From assembly GCF_021502675.1 (NCBI RefSeq), contig NZ_JAKFHA010000006.1:94722-158721 (forward strand): a DNA stretch of 64,000 nt. Reading direction: 5' to 3'. Under the pieces are notes generated by a model that ran no database searches, had not been told where the DNA came from, and saw nothing but the letters and a program-made list of their open reading frames with translations. This document shows, piece after piece, positions 8,701 to 17,703 of the stretch; the stretch's first letter is position 1, and the number at the start of each line of letters is the position of its first letter. The DNA is from Yinghuangia soli. Lineage in GTDB: Bacteria; Actinomycetota; Actinomycetes; Streptomycetales; Streptomycetaceae. The position numbers and the translations under genes are program-made.

Positions 8701-10893
8701 TTATGTGCGGGCTACCCGGGGGCGCGTCCTCGTCAGTTTGGGGCGATGGGCCAGGATCCCGGCTGCGGTCATGGCGAGGGCTGTGAGGGCTGATGTCCAG
8801 AGGGCTGCGTCGGCTTTGGTTTGGGGGGTGTAGGTGGGGGTGAGGGTGGCCGTCCCGAGGGTGGGGGCCTGCAGAACCCAGGTGTTGGACCAGCCGTTCG
8901 GTGAGCGGGTGTGGGTGGCGGTCCAGGAGGTGGGGACGCCTTGGAGGTGCCAGCCAGGGGCGTAGGCCTCGGGGAGGGTGAGGGTGATGGCGGTGCCGGG
9001 AGGTGGGGTGACCATCAGGGGGCGGTCGGGGGTGAGGGTGGGCGATTCAGGCGTGGGGGGCAGGGCATAGAGGGTGGCTACGGGGGTGGCCAGCCGGCGG
9101 TGCAGCTCGGGGACGGTGGCGAGGCCGGCGGCCAGGGATTCGGGAGACGCCGTGAGCCAGCGTGGGGTTTGCGGGGTCGGGATCAGGTCGTGGCGGAGGA
9201 TGACTTGGGTGATGCCGAGGTCGCGTAGTTGTGCTGCGGCGGCTTGGCCTTGGTGGGTCAGGAGTGACTTCTCCACGTTGGCGAGGGCGTCGCGAAGTGC
9301 GGGCGGGGCGTCGAAGTAGCCGCCGGGCATGCGTTGGTAGACCGGCCGGGTGATGAGCTGGCGCGGGATCGTGTCAGCGCCCGCGAATCCCCAGGTCGTG
9401 GTGGCCATGTAGAAGTTCTGGAGAGGGAGTTGGAGCACCTTGCCGGGGGCGGCGGAGTTGGCTTCGGCGGCGATGGTTCGCCAGGCATCTGGGATGGCTA
9501 CGCGGGCGGTGGAGTCCGGGGCGCTGCCGGGGCGTTGGGCGGCGGAGACTTCGCCGGTCCATAGGGGGTGCGGGTAGGCGAGTGCCGCCGTGGCCGCGGT
9601 GGCGAGGGCGATGCGGGCGGGGGCCTTTGAGGTTGCTGCTCGTTGGATCGCTGCGGCGGCAAGGGTGGCGTAGCAGAGGGTCAGGACGACGCCGAGCTTC
9701 GCCATCGGCTCGCGGAGGAGCCACATCCCCGGGACGTGGTCGTACAGCCAGAGGTTGGCGGCGACGAGGGGTGGGTGGACGCCCTTGCAGAGGAAGGCGA
9801 GGAGCAGCGCCACTACGGCGATTGCCCGCATGGTGCGGCGGGTGGTGCGGGTGCCAGGTGGGTGTAGGGCTCCTAGTGCGGCGAGGGCAGGTAGTGCCCA
9901 GCGGAGGAGCGACCACGGGCGGGTGTCGAGGGCGGCGCCGTACGGGGTGTAGTCGACGTACGGGAATCCCTGGCCGGACAAGTCCCAGGCCCAGAAGGCG
10001 TTGAGGGACAAGACGTTGGGGACGGACGCGCGTACGTGGGTCCACGACCAGCTTCGTACGTCGGTGTCGGCGCTGAACTCCGCTCCCCCGCCGCCGTGCG
10101 CGGAGAGGTACTGGGGTACCAGCCACCAGGCGTGGAGCAGGAGGAGGAGCGGGGCGGCGAGAAGTGCGGTGCGGAGGGCGGGGCCGCGGAGGGTGACGGC
10201 GAGGAACGCGAGTGCGGCGGCGATGGTGATGAGGAGGGGCGGGTTCATCGCCAGGTAGGCGGCGGGGAGCGTCGCGAAGGCGAAGGTGAGGGGCGAAATG
10301 CGGTCGCCGCGGAGGAGGCGGAGGAGCAGCGCGGCGAGGACGGCCAGTTCGCCGGTGGCGAGCAAGGGCAGCGGGTTGGGGAGCATCGTGAGGGTGTAGA
10401 CGTTCGCCACGGCGAAGAGGCCCGCGGCGGCTCCGGCTGCGGGGTGGCGGAACCAGACACGGACGAGGGCGGTCGCACCGAGCGCGGCGAGGGCGCAGAT
10501 TGCCGCGTACCAGAGTGCTTGGGCCGCCCAGGGGCCGAGGCCGAGCGCAGCGCAGGTACGGAGGAGCAGGACGTCCCAGGCTTGGACGACCTGGGCTCCT
10601 GGGGCGCCGGCGCCGCTGATCTGGTGGTTCCAGAGGTTCCCTAACTCGGCGGCGAGGGCTTCGCGTTCGAAGGGGGCGACGTCTCCGTACGCGTAGGTGC
10701 GGCCGGGGCGTACCCAGGTGGCGACCATGAGGAGGGTCGCGAGGAGCGGGAGGCCGTACGCGAGGGTGCGGGTGCGGGCGAGGTGGGGGTCTCGGGGCCT
10801 GCGGGGGCTTGGCTTGGTGGGGGTGTGTGCCGGGCGGCGTGGGCTCGGAAGGTGCGGGCTTCGGAGGCGCGCGGGCTTGGGGGCAGTGCGCAT
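8701..10893 (-). CDS. Polytopic GT-C-like membrane protein (AftD-like)
   Basis: This 730-residue membrane protein begins with a basic, Pro-rich leader of about 45 residues and then a dozen or so hydrophobic segments to about residue 440. A mostly soluble domain and a final TM helix (TSALTALAMTAAGILA) follow. After TM1 the loop carries YAYGDVAPF, an acidic loop in the place used by GT-C glycosyltransferases. The overall layout resembles the arabinofuranosyltransferase AftD N-terminal region or YfhO-type proteins. It probably transfers a lipid-linked sugar outside the membrane. Its start overlaps the stop of the flippase-GT2 gene (TAATG), so the two are translationally coupled. No catalytic assignment is certain. 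Confidence 0.7.
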   Translation of the reverse strand: MRTAPKPARLRSPHLPSPRRPAHTPTKPSPRRPRDPHLARTRTLAYGLPLLATLLMVATWVRPGRTYAYGDVAPFEREALAAELGNLWNHQISGAGAPGAQVVQAWDVLLLRTCAALGLGPWAAQALWYAAICALAALGATALVRVWFRHPAAGAAAGLFAVANVYTLTMLPNPLPLLATGELAVLAALLLRLLRGDRISPLTFAFATLPAAYLAMNPPLLITIAAALAFLAVTLRGPALRTALLAAPLLLLLHAWWLVPQYLSAHGGGGAEFSADTDVRSWSWTHVRASVPNVLSLNAFWAWDLSGQGFPYVDYTPYGAALDTRPWSLLRWALPALAALGALHPPGTRTTRRTMRAIAVVALLLAFLCKGVHPPLVAANLWLYDHVPGMWLLREPMAKLGVVLTLCYATLAAAAIQRAATSKAPARIALATAATAALAYPHPLWTGEVSAAQRPGSAPDSTARVAIPDAWRTIAAEANSAAPGKVLQLPLQNFYMATTTWGFAGADTIPRQLITRPVYQRMPGGYFDAPPALRDALANVEKSLLTHQGQAAAAQLRDLGITQVILRHDLIPTPQTPRWLTASPESLAAGLATVPELHRRLATPVATLYALPPTPESPTLTPDRPLMVTPPPGTAITLTLPEAYAPGWHLQGVPTSWTATHTRSPNGWSNTWVLQAPTLGTATLTPTYTPQTKADAALWTSALTALAMTAAGILAHRPKLTRTRPRVART

Positions 10894-13529
10894 TAGCGGG
10901 CACCCGCGTGCAGGGCCAGGTCCGGTGCCAGGTGCGTGAAGGCGCGGGGAATGTGGGCCGGGGCGGGGGCGGCCTGCGTACGGCGGGGCTTGGGGATGCC
11001 GAAGAGGCGTACGCGGAAGGCCAGTACGTCGCGGATCATGAGCGCGATGGCCGCGGTGGTCACGGTGCTGCCGACCCGGGGGCGAAACCGTACGGGGACT
11101 TCCATGACGCGGCGGGCGCCTTGGCGGTGCATGAGCGCGAGGAGTTCGAGGTCGATGACGAAGCGGTTCTCGCGGCTGTGCGGGAGTGCGGCGTCCAGGG
11201 CGTCGGCGCGGAAGATCTTGATGCCGGTCTGGGTGTCGGTCACCGGGAGGCGGAAAAGCGTGGCGGCCAGGCGGGCGAAGACACGGGACGTCAGGCCGCG
11301 GAGGGGGTCGTGGGCCGCGGCGGCGATCGAACAGGTGTGGCGTTTTGCCCCGACGACGGCATCCAGGTCGAACCCGCGTGCGGTTTCGTACATACCGGCG
11401 AGCAGGGCGGGGTCGAGATCGCCGTCGGCGTCGATGAAGCCGACGTAGCGGCCGTGCGCGTGTTCGAAGCCGGTGCGCAGCGCAGCGCCTTTGCCCTGGT
11501 TGTACGGGAGTTCGAGGGCGATGAGGCGGTCGGCGAGGTGCGGTGGCAGGGCGTCGGCGAGGAGGGCGGGGCTGCCGTCGTTACTGCCGTCCGATACGGC
11601 GATGACCTCGAAGGCCAGGTGCCGGGAGTCGAGTGCTTCGAGGGCCTCGGCGGTTTGGCGGACGGTGGCGGCGATGGCCGCGCCGGGGTTGAAGTACGGG
11701 ATGACGATGCTTAGTTCGACGGTGCGCTGGGCGCGTACGGCGGTCTGCGTGGACGTGCGGGCCTTGGGGATGGCGTCGCGGGGCGAAGCAGGTTGGGCCG
11801 GGGGCGACGTGTTGCGGCGGGCGTCGAGAAGGCAGGCGGCGAGAGCGGTGGTCGCTGCCGCGGCGAGGGCGGCGGAGACGCCGAAGGCGGAGGTGGGGTG
11901 CAGCACGGCGGTGAGCGCGGCGAATACGGCCGGGCCCAGCCAGGTCGGCCAGGCGCGGTGCGGGCCGCGGGCGAGGAGCGCCTGGACGACGATGCCGAGC
12001 AGCGCGCAGGCGGTGATGGCGAGGCCTAACATGCCGCGCGTGTACGGCCCGACCACGTCTCCACCGCCGGCCGCCGCACGCAGGATGGGGCCGCCGAAGA
12101 GGACGAGGGCGGCGGTGGCGGCCAGGCCCACGGCGGTCGCGGCGGCGAGTCCGGCGGTCAGGGCGGCACGGGCGGTGACGCCGCTGCGGGATGCGAAGCG
12201 GCGGATCAGTACGGTGGCGGCGATCTGCGCGAGGAAGAGGACGCTCTTGGCGGCGAGCGCGGCAGTGGCATAGCGGCCGGCCTCGGCGACGGCGAGGAAG
12301 TGGCGAGCGGTGAGGACGTCGATGCCGAGGAGGGCCCACATACCGGCGACGGCGGCGGAACTGCGGAGGGCTTCGGGGGCGGTGAGGCGGAGGGGTGTAC
12401 GGGTGGGGAGCGTCGCTCGGGTGGCGGGAGTACGGAGAGGGTCGGACGCGAGGGTGGCCGGTGTGCGAGGAGAGACGGACGCCTCGGTCGCGGGAGCGCG
12501 GGTGCGGACGGGCACGCGTGTTGCGCTCGCCGTCGCCGCCAGCAGGATCGTCACCTGCACGCAGTCCGCGATCAGCGTGGCTGCCATCGCGCCGGTGACG
12601 CCCTGGCCCGCCGCCGACAGCCATCCCCCGAGCACCACCCGGCATGACGCGCCTGTGACGACCGCCAAGGCGATGTGCCGCCCCCGGCCCGTGCCGTACA
12701 GGAACCCCCACGGAACGACGCACACCGTGGCAGGCAGCAAGTAGAGCGCCAGAAGCAGCCCAGGCCAGGCACTTCCTGTGCGGACGTAGGCGCCGAGCAA
12801 GGGCGACAACGCCGCGCACAGGACGGTCGCCGCGACGGCGCACCAGGCCGTGGTGCGGACGGCAGGCCAGGGGTCGAGCGCTTCGCCTCCCTCGCGGGCC
12901 CGTGCGACCTTGCCGGCGACGACGGTCTGCAAGGCGCTGATGGGGACGGTGAGGGCGGTCAGAACGCCGAGCAGGGCGCCGAGTTCGCCGTACCCGACGG
13001 GGCCGATCCCGCGGACCGCGACGAGGTGGAAGAGCAGGTTGCCGCAGTTGGCGGCGAGCAGGGCCGCCGCGAGGACGCCGCCCGGCGAACGGCCGAGACG
13101 ACGCAACTGACGGAGGGCGCCGGACGCTGACCGTGGCGGACGGGGGCCAGGCACCGGGGCCGCGGCGGCGCGTGCCGCCGCGGCAACACCGCCGATCCGA
13201 TCATCGGACCGGCGAAGCGCGCCCCCACTCCAGGGGTTTGGCAGGGGGCGGAGAGCACGTGCGCAGGCGCGTCCACAGGCCGCACGGGTTCGTCGGATGA
13301 GCTGCCTGGCGCGCGGGGAGGCGCCGGCGGCAGGTTGCGCCGCCGCAACAGCCGCCGAAGGAGCATCCGGCACAGCGTCGGCATGACCGCCCCCAAGGCG
13401 CCCCCCTGGCGCCACTTGAGCGGCGGGTTGCGGCGACTCGGTGGCGGCAGGTGATGGGGGGCTGTGTCCGGTATCGGCAGGGGTGTATGCGATGTCCCCT
13501 CCCCCGCTGCGCGGGTGCCCACCGAGCAC
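10893..13529 (-). CDS. Flippase-GT2 glycosyltransferase fusion
   Basis: This 878-residue protein has three parts. Residues 1 to about 145 are Ala/Pro/Gly/Arg-rich and probably disordered. From there to about residue 580 there are 12-14 hydrophobic segments typical of a polysaccharide flippase (Wzx/MATE-like), opening with LLAANCGNLLFHLVAVRGIG. From about residue 605 a GT2 domain of the dolichyl-phosphate-mannose-synthase type follows (ELSIVIPYFNPG, SDGSNDGS, YNQGKGAALRTGF, the DxD in FIDADGDLDPAL, and DTQTGIKIF). It could make a polyprenyl-phosphate sugar or glycolipid and export it. GTG at 13529 has AAGGA 7 bases upstream. The stop overlaps the next gene (TAATG). Flippase and Dpm1-type transferase in one chain is unusual. 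Confidence 0.8.
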   Translation of the reverse strand: MLGGHPRSGGGDIAYTPADTGHSPPSPAATESPQPAAQVAPGGRLGGGHADAVPDAPSAAVAAAQPAAGASPRARQLIRRTRAACGRACARALRPLPNPWSGGALRRSDDRIGGVAAAARAAAAPVPGPRPPRSASGALRQLRRLGRSPGGVLAAALLAANCGNLLFHLVAVRGIGPVGYGELGALLGVLTALTVPISALQTVVAGKVARAREGGEALDPWPAVRTTAWCAVAATVLCAALSPLLGAYVRTGSAWPGLLLALYLLPATVCVVPWGFLYGTGRGRHIALAVVTGASCRVVLGGWLSAAGQGVTGAMAATLIADCVQVTILLAATASATRVPVRTRAPATEASVSPRTPATLASDPLRTPATRATLPTRTPLRLTAPEALRSSAAVAGMWALLGIDVLTARHFLAVAEAGRYATAALAAKSVLFLAQIAATVLIRRFASRSGVTARAALTAGLAAATAVGLAATAALVLFGGPILRAAAGGGDVVGPYTRGMLGLAITACALLGIVVQALLARGPHRAWPTWLGPAVFAALTAVLHPTSAFGVSAALAAAATTALAACLLDARRNTSPPAQPASPRDAIPKARTSTQTAVRAQRTVELSIVIPYFNPGAAIAATVRQTAEALEALDSRHLAFEVIAVSDGSNDGSPALLADALPPHLADRLIALELPYNQGKGAALRTGFEHAHGRYVGFIDADGDLDPALLAGMYETARGFDLDAVVGAKRHTCSIAAAAHDPLRGLTSRVFARLAATLFRLPVTDTQTGIKIFRADALDAALPHSRENRFVIDLELLALMHRQGARRVMEVPVRFRPRVGSTVTTAAIALMIRDVLAFRVRLFGIPKPRRTQAAPAPAHIPRAFTHLAPDLALHAGAR

Positions 13530-13772
13530 GGGTCGTCCTTGTCAGCCGATCGGACAATTCGCCGGCGGCGGCCCCCGGTGCGCCGCGCTTCCCCGGCCCG
13601 ACAACGATCAGATGCGGCCACTGGGCACGCGTTTCATTCCAAAGGGTGATTCGCGAGTGTCTGCCGTGACCTCGATTCGTTGCACCGTGGACAGAAGTGC
13701 ACAGGAGGCGCAGGACGCGTGCACGCGGCCGGGCCCGGGCTCCGGGGGCGGCCCTCACGGAAGGCGGTAGTG

Positions 13773-14579
13773 GTGTCCGAGGTCTCGTTCGTCGTCCCCA
13801 CCCGTAATTCGGGGCGCACGTTGGAGGCGTGTCTCAAGAGCCTGCGTGCGCAGACCGGGGCATCTGTCGAGGTGATCGTGGTCGACAACCGGTCGACGGA
13901 CGCCACGCTGCGCATCGCCGCCCGCTGGGCGGACCAGGTCATCGCCCACGGGCCCGAGCGCAGTGCGCAGCGCAATGCCGGGTGGCGGGCGTCGCGGGCC
14001 CGGGTGGTGGCGTTCCTCGACAGCGACATGGTGCTGGACGCGGGCGCGGCGGCCGAGGCGGCCGCCGCGTTCTGCCAGGACCCGGGCCTGGGCGGCCTGG
14101 TGGTGCCGGAGTACGCGTTCGGGGCCGGATTCTTCGCGCGCTGCCGGGCGCACGAGAAGCGGCTCTACCAAGGGGACCCGGACACCGAGGGGGCGCGGTT
14201 CTTCCGCCGCGCCGCGGTGGAGCTGGCCGGCGGCTACGACGAGTCGCGGTACGCGGGCGAGGACTGGGAATTCTCCGACCGCATCGCCGCGGACGGCTGG
14301 ACGATCGGCCGGCTGGAGTCCGCGGTCGGGCACGACGAGGGCCGGGTCTCGCTGGGCCGGGCGTTCGCGAAGAAGCGCTACTACGGCCGCAACTTCTACG
14401 ACTACGCCACCCTCCCCCGCGAACGGCGCCGCCCCTTCATCCGGACCTCGCTGGTCAGTTCGCCGGTGCGGCTGGCGAAGGCTCCGGCGCTGACGGCGGG
14501 GCTGGTGCTGCTGAAGGCCGTCGAGGTCGGCGGGATGCTGTGCGGGATGGCCGAGGAGCGCCGGGCCCGCCGCAGCTGA
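13773..14579 (+). CDS. GT2 family glycosyltransferase
   Basis: This is a 268-residue cytosolic GT-A-fold transferase. It has the N-terminal SFVVPTRNSGRTLEACLKSL strand-helix, VIVVDNRSTDAT for nucleotide binding, the metal-binding DSD in FLDSDMVLD, and YAGEDWEFSDRI with the ED acceptor-side motif. It has no membrane segment except a weakly hydrophobic C-terminal stretch. The start is a GTG at 13773 (or 13770) behind GGAAGG. It diverges from the flippase-GT2 fusion gene, and its last 125 bases overlap, tail to tail, the GT4 gene on the other strand. Donor and acceptor are unknown. Confidence 0.85.
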   Translation: MSEVSFVVPTRNSGRTLEACLKSLRAQTGASVEVIVVDNRSTDATLRIAARWADQVIAHGPERSAQRNAGWRASRARVVAFLDSDMVLDAGAAAEAAAAFCQDPGLGGLVVPEYAFGAGFFARCRAHEKRLYQGDPDTEGARFFRRAAVELAGGYDESRYAGEDWEFSDRIAADGWTIGRLESAVGHDEGRVSLGRAFAKKRYYGRNFYDYATLPRERRRPFIRTSLVSSPVRLAKAPALTAGLVLLKAVEVGGMLCGMAEERRARRS

Positions 14580-15654
14580 GCACCGACGCGCACGCCTCCC
14601 ACACCGCGTCCGCGACGTCGTCCCACGGCACCGCTCCCCCGCGCCAGCCCTCGGGCGACGGTGCCGCCGCCCAGGCCGGCAGGTGTTCGGCGAGGCCTGC
14701 GGCCAGCGCCTGCGGGTTCGGCGGGACGAGGATGCCGCCCGCGGCCGGGACGGAGTCGAGCAGCCCGGGATTGGCGTACGCGATGGCCGGGGTGCCCATC
14801 GCGGCCGCCTCGTCGACCACCAGCGCCCAGCCCTCCCGCACCGAGGTGCAGGCCAACACGTGGGCCCGGGCCATGAGTTCGTCGCGCACCTGACCGGGGA
14901 CCCGGCCGTGGAAGTTGACGCCTTCCGGGGCGAGCTTGCGCAGCCGCGCGTAGTCGGGGCCGTCGCCGACCAGCCAGAGGCGGGCGGTCGGCATGCTCCG
15001 GCGCAGCAGCCGGAACGCGTCGAACAGCTGGTCGATCTGCTTGACCCGGGAGAGCCGGCCCACATGGATCACCGTGGGGCGGACCTCGCGGGGGACGTCC
15101 GGCCGCGGCCGCATCTCGATGCCCTCGGGGACCAGCGTGATGCGGCGCAGCCCGTAGGCGCGCAGCGAGCGGCGGCTGGACGGCGAGACGGTGAGGACCG
15201 GGACGTCGGCGAGCCGCGCGAGCCAGCGCGGTTCCAGCACGCTGCGGCCGAACCACGAGAGGGGCCAGGGGAATTCGTACGACCAGATCTCGCGGGCCAC
15301 TTGGTGCACGAGGGCCACGACCGGCACCCCGCCGCTCCAGCTCGCGCAGTCGAACGGGCGCGTGTTGACCTCGTCGATCAGCAGGTCGAAGTGCTCGCCG
15401 CGGGCCCGGGCCGCGGCGTACCACACGCGGGCCGCGCGGTAGACGCCGTAGCGGCTGCCCGCCCGGATCAGCCGGATGCCGTCCGCGTCGGTCTCCTCCG
15501 CGGGCCGGCCGGGCGCCGCGCTGCCGAACCACGTGACGTCGTGGCCGCGGGCCGCCCAGCGGCGCAGCACTTCGCGGGTGTAGACCTCGGCCCCGCCGCC
15601 CTCCGGGTGGCCGGGCCCTTTCCAGTTGAACAGGCAGACGCGCACCGGCCACAT
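14455..15654 (-). CDS. GT4 family glycosyltransferase
   Basis: The product is a 399-residue retaining glycosyltransferase of GT-B fold, family 4. The N-terminal VRVCLFNWKGPGHPEGGGAE glycine loop, TVIHVGRLSRVKQIDQLFDA at the start of the nucleotide-sugar domain, LWLVGDGPDY, and the EGWALVVDEAAAMGTPAIAY motif with the conserved glutamates are all present. The last 40 or so residues are Pro/Ala/Arg-rich and are encoded opposite the end of the GT2 gene; they look dispensable. The start is ATG at 15654, though a GTG nine bases later is also possible; neither has a strong ribosome-binding site. Confidence 0.87.
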   Translation of the reverse strand: MWPVRVCLFNWKGPGHPEGGGAEVYTREVLRRWAARGHDVTWFGSAAPGRPAEETDADGIRLIRAGSRYGVYRAARVWYAAARARGEHFDLLIDEVNTRPFDCASWSGGVPVVALVHQVAREIWSYEFPWPLSWFGRSVLEPRWLARLADVPVLTVSPSSRRSLRAYGLRRITLVPEGIEMRPRPDVPREVRPTVIHVGRLSRVKQIDQLFDAFRLLRRSMPTARLWLVGDGPDYARLRKLAPEGVNFHGRVPGQVRDELMARAHVLACTSVREGWALVVDEAAAMGTPAIAYANPGLLDSVPAAGGILVPPNPQALAAGLAEHLPAWAAAPSPEGWRGGAVPWDDVADAVWEACASVLSCGGPGAPRPSRTASRRPRRPSAAPAPPSAPEPSPAAPAN

Positions 15655-15803
15655 GTACCAGCGCGGTGCCCGTGGTCGGCCGCGGCGCGTTCCGCGGCGA
15701 CCGGATGTTCCCCTGATCGAGCGACGAAGTGACCACCTGCCGCCCTGATTCGTTGACCTCGCGTTCCCCCGTTTGTCCGTTGCGCGTTGTCCCAAGGAGT
15801 GCC

Positions 15804-16739
15804 GTGGACCAGTCGACCGACCCCAAAACCTCCGTCGCGTCCGCGGAAGGGGACTCCGCCGCGGCACGCGTGCCGGCCCAGGTCGCGTCGCGCGCGTCCC
15901 ATGAACGCGTGCCGGAGACGCGCTACCGCCGCTACGCCACCAACCTGCAGTTGTGGCGGCGCAATCGCGACTGGTGGCGGTCGGAGCTCGGGGCCGGCAT
16001 GAAGCTGCGCTACTACGCGGACATGACGGCGTCCTACGCCCGGTGCGCCCGCGGCCGCGACCGCGTGGTGCGCTACCTGGACCGCGACTTCGCATTCGAC
16101 AACATCGCCACGCCGCTCAATCTGCAGACGTATCCGCGCGAGGTCGGCGGCGACGTGCTCGGCAACCTGCGCCCCGGCTTCCGGGTGCGCAGTGTGCTGG
16201 ACGTGGGCGGCAACCTGGGCCAGTTCGCGGTCACGCTGCGGCACTTCGTGCCGGAGGCCGAAGTGGACGTGTTCGAGCCGAACGGGCTGATCCTGCCGCA
16301 GCTGGAGGCCAACACCGCGAGCCTGCAGGGCGTGCGGGTGTGGCCGTACGCGCTCTCCCCGCACCCGGTCGACGAGATGTACTTCGACCCGGGCCGCTCC
16401 GCGACCGGTTCGGTGCTCGCCGACCAGGTCGACGCGATCGGCACGCCGCGCCGTGTGGCGGTGCGCAGCGTGAGCGACCCGTCGACGGTGACCGGCAACC
16501 AGGAGTACGACCTCGTCAAGATCGACGTGGAGGGCTACGAACTCGAAGTCCTCAAGTGCCTGGGCGGCATGACGGTGCACTACCTGTACGTCGAGATGTC
16601 CGGGGTGCGCGGCGTCTACCCGCACTCCGAACTGCTCATGCTGGTACGCCGGCAGTTCGGGGACTTCCGGGTGGTGTTCCAGGGGCCGTGCGACCGGCGC
16701 TCGGTGAACCACCCGCTGCTGCTGGAATTCGCCGGCTGA
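15804..16739 (+). CDS. FkbM family SAM-dependent methyltransferase
   Basis: This 311-residue protein has an FkbM-type methyltransferase domain. SAM-binding motif I is VLDVGGNLGQFAVTL, the acidic motif II is VDVFEPNGL, and VKIDVEGYELEVLKCLGG is the FkbM hallmark. Such enzymes O-methylate sugars or alcohol groups, so methylation of a sugar in the island's glycan is the likely role. AAGGAG lies 4 bases before the GTG start. About 45 residues of low-complexity sequence precede the folded part (RYRRYATNLQLWRRNRDWW). The 3' end overlaps the convergent methyltransferase gene by 104 bases. Confidence 0.86.
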   Translation: MDQSTDPKTSVASAEGDSAAARVPAQVASRASHERVPETRYRRYATNLQLWRRNRDWWRSELGAGMKLRYYADMTASYARCARGRDRVVRYLDRDFAFDNIATPLNLQTYPREVGGDVLGNLRPGFRVRSVLDVGGNLGQFAVTLRHFVPEAEVDVFEPNGLILPQLEANTASLQGVRVWPYALSPHPVDEMYFDPGRSATGSVLADQVDAIGTPRRVAVRSVSDPSTVTGNQEYDLVKIDVEGYELEVLKCLGGMTVHYLYVEMSGVRGVYPHSELLMLVRRQFGDFRVVFQGPCDRRSVNHPLLLEFAG

Positions 16740-17556
16740 GACGCACCGGCGTCCGCGCATGCGCCAGCAGGATCGCGGACGCCGACGGCACCCGGGTGAG
16801 CAGCCGGTCGAGCGGCCGCCCGGGGGCCGGCACGGCCTCGAACGCGGCACCGGTGATCCGGATGCGCCGGAACCCGCGGGCGGTGAGGAACTCCACGAGC
16901 GCGCGCCGGGTGAACAGCCGCAGGTGCCCGGCCACATCGGCGCCCGGCCGGCCGTAGATCCCGGACAGCGCGACCTCGGAGAACGCCGGCTGCACACCGG
17001 CCAGCAGCAGCATCCGGTTGAACCACGCGGCCAGGTTCGGGGTGGACAGGAACAGGTGCCCGCCCGGGCGCAGCACCCGGTACGCCTCGGCGACCGCGGC
17101 GTCCGGGTCCACCAGGTGCTCGACGATCTCGCTCATCACCACGATGTCCGCCGCACCGTCGTCGAACGGCAGCGGCCCGGCATCCAGCGCGGCCCGCACG
17201 GTCTGCACGCCGCGCGCCCGGGCCCGGGCCAGCGCGGTCTCGGACCAGTCCACCCCGATGACGCGGTGCTGCGGCCCGGACAGCAACCGGGCCATGCGGG
17301 CGGTCGCGTGGCCGTCCCCGCAGCCCAGGTCGAGCAGCGTGAGCGGCTTGACGGCATGCTCGACGACCGGCTTGAGCAGCGCGAGTTGGCGGCGGATGCG
17401 GTCCTGGCCGGAGCGGTACGGGGTGTCCTCGGCCTGGTAGAACGCCTGCAGCCGGGCGGCGGATGCGGCCTCGGGTGCGGCGGCTGCCGCAGGAGCTGCG
17501 GCAGGCGCGGCCGGGCGCGGGACCACCGGGGCAGGAGCGTCGGTCGACGTCGTCAT
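16636..17556 (-). CDS. Class I SAM-dependent methyltransferase
   Basis: The product is a 306-residue Rossmann-fold methyltransferase. Motif I is LLDLGCGDGHATARMA, the acidic end of strand 2 is VIGVDWSETAL, and ADIVVMSEIVEHLVDP with AYRVLRPGGHLFLSTPN are typical of the Methyltransf_11/UbiE-like group. An Ala/Pro-rich leader of about 35 residues precedes it. The last 35 residues are low-complexity and lie opposite the FkbM gene. It probably methylates a sugar or lipid intermediate of the same glycan; the substrate is not visible. Confidence 0.83.
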   Translation of the reverse strand: MTTSTDAPAPVVPRPAAPAAAPAAAAAPEAASAARLQAFYQAEDTPYRSGQDRIRRQLALLKPVVEHAVKPLTLLDLGCGDGHATARMARLLSGPQHRVIGVDWSETALARARARGVQTVRAALDAGPLPFDDGAADIVVMSEIVEHLVDPDAAVAEAYRVLRPGGHLFLSTPNLAAWFNRMLLLAGVQPAFSEVALSGIYGRPGADVAGHLRLFTRRALVEFLTARGFRRIRITGAAFEAVPAPGRPLDRLLTRVPSASAILLAHARTPVRLSRRIPAAAGGSPSAGRTAPGTPPGSPRTAGVPA

Positions 17557-17617
17557 GCCAAGAAGAACGACGGGCCGGACCGCCGAGTGACGGGAGAGCT
17601 CCGGCACTCGGCGGTTC

Positions 17618-17673
17618 GGCTTAGAGGCTGTCGGGCACCCGCGCCGCGGCGGGTGTCCGACAGCCCCTAAGCC
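17618..17673 (-). terminator. Long 25-bp-arm hairpin, dehydratase terminator
   Basis: Arms 17618-17642 and 17649-17673 pair over 25 positions with only three mismatches around a 6-base GC loop. It starts 31 bases past the stop of the sugar dehydratase gene on minus. It is much longer than needed for termination and could also be a remnant of a small palindromic repeat. Confidence 0.65.
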
Positions 17674-17703
17674 AGGCGTCCGGCGGCGCCTGCGCGGGAC
17701 TGC

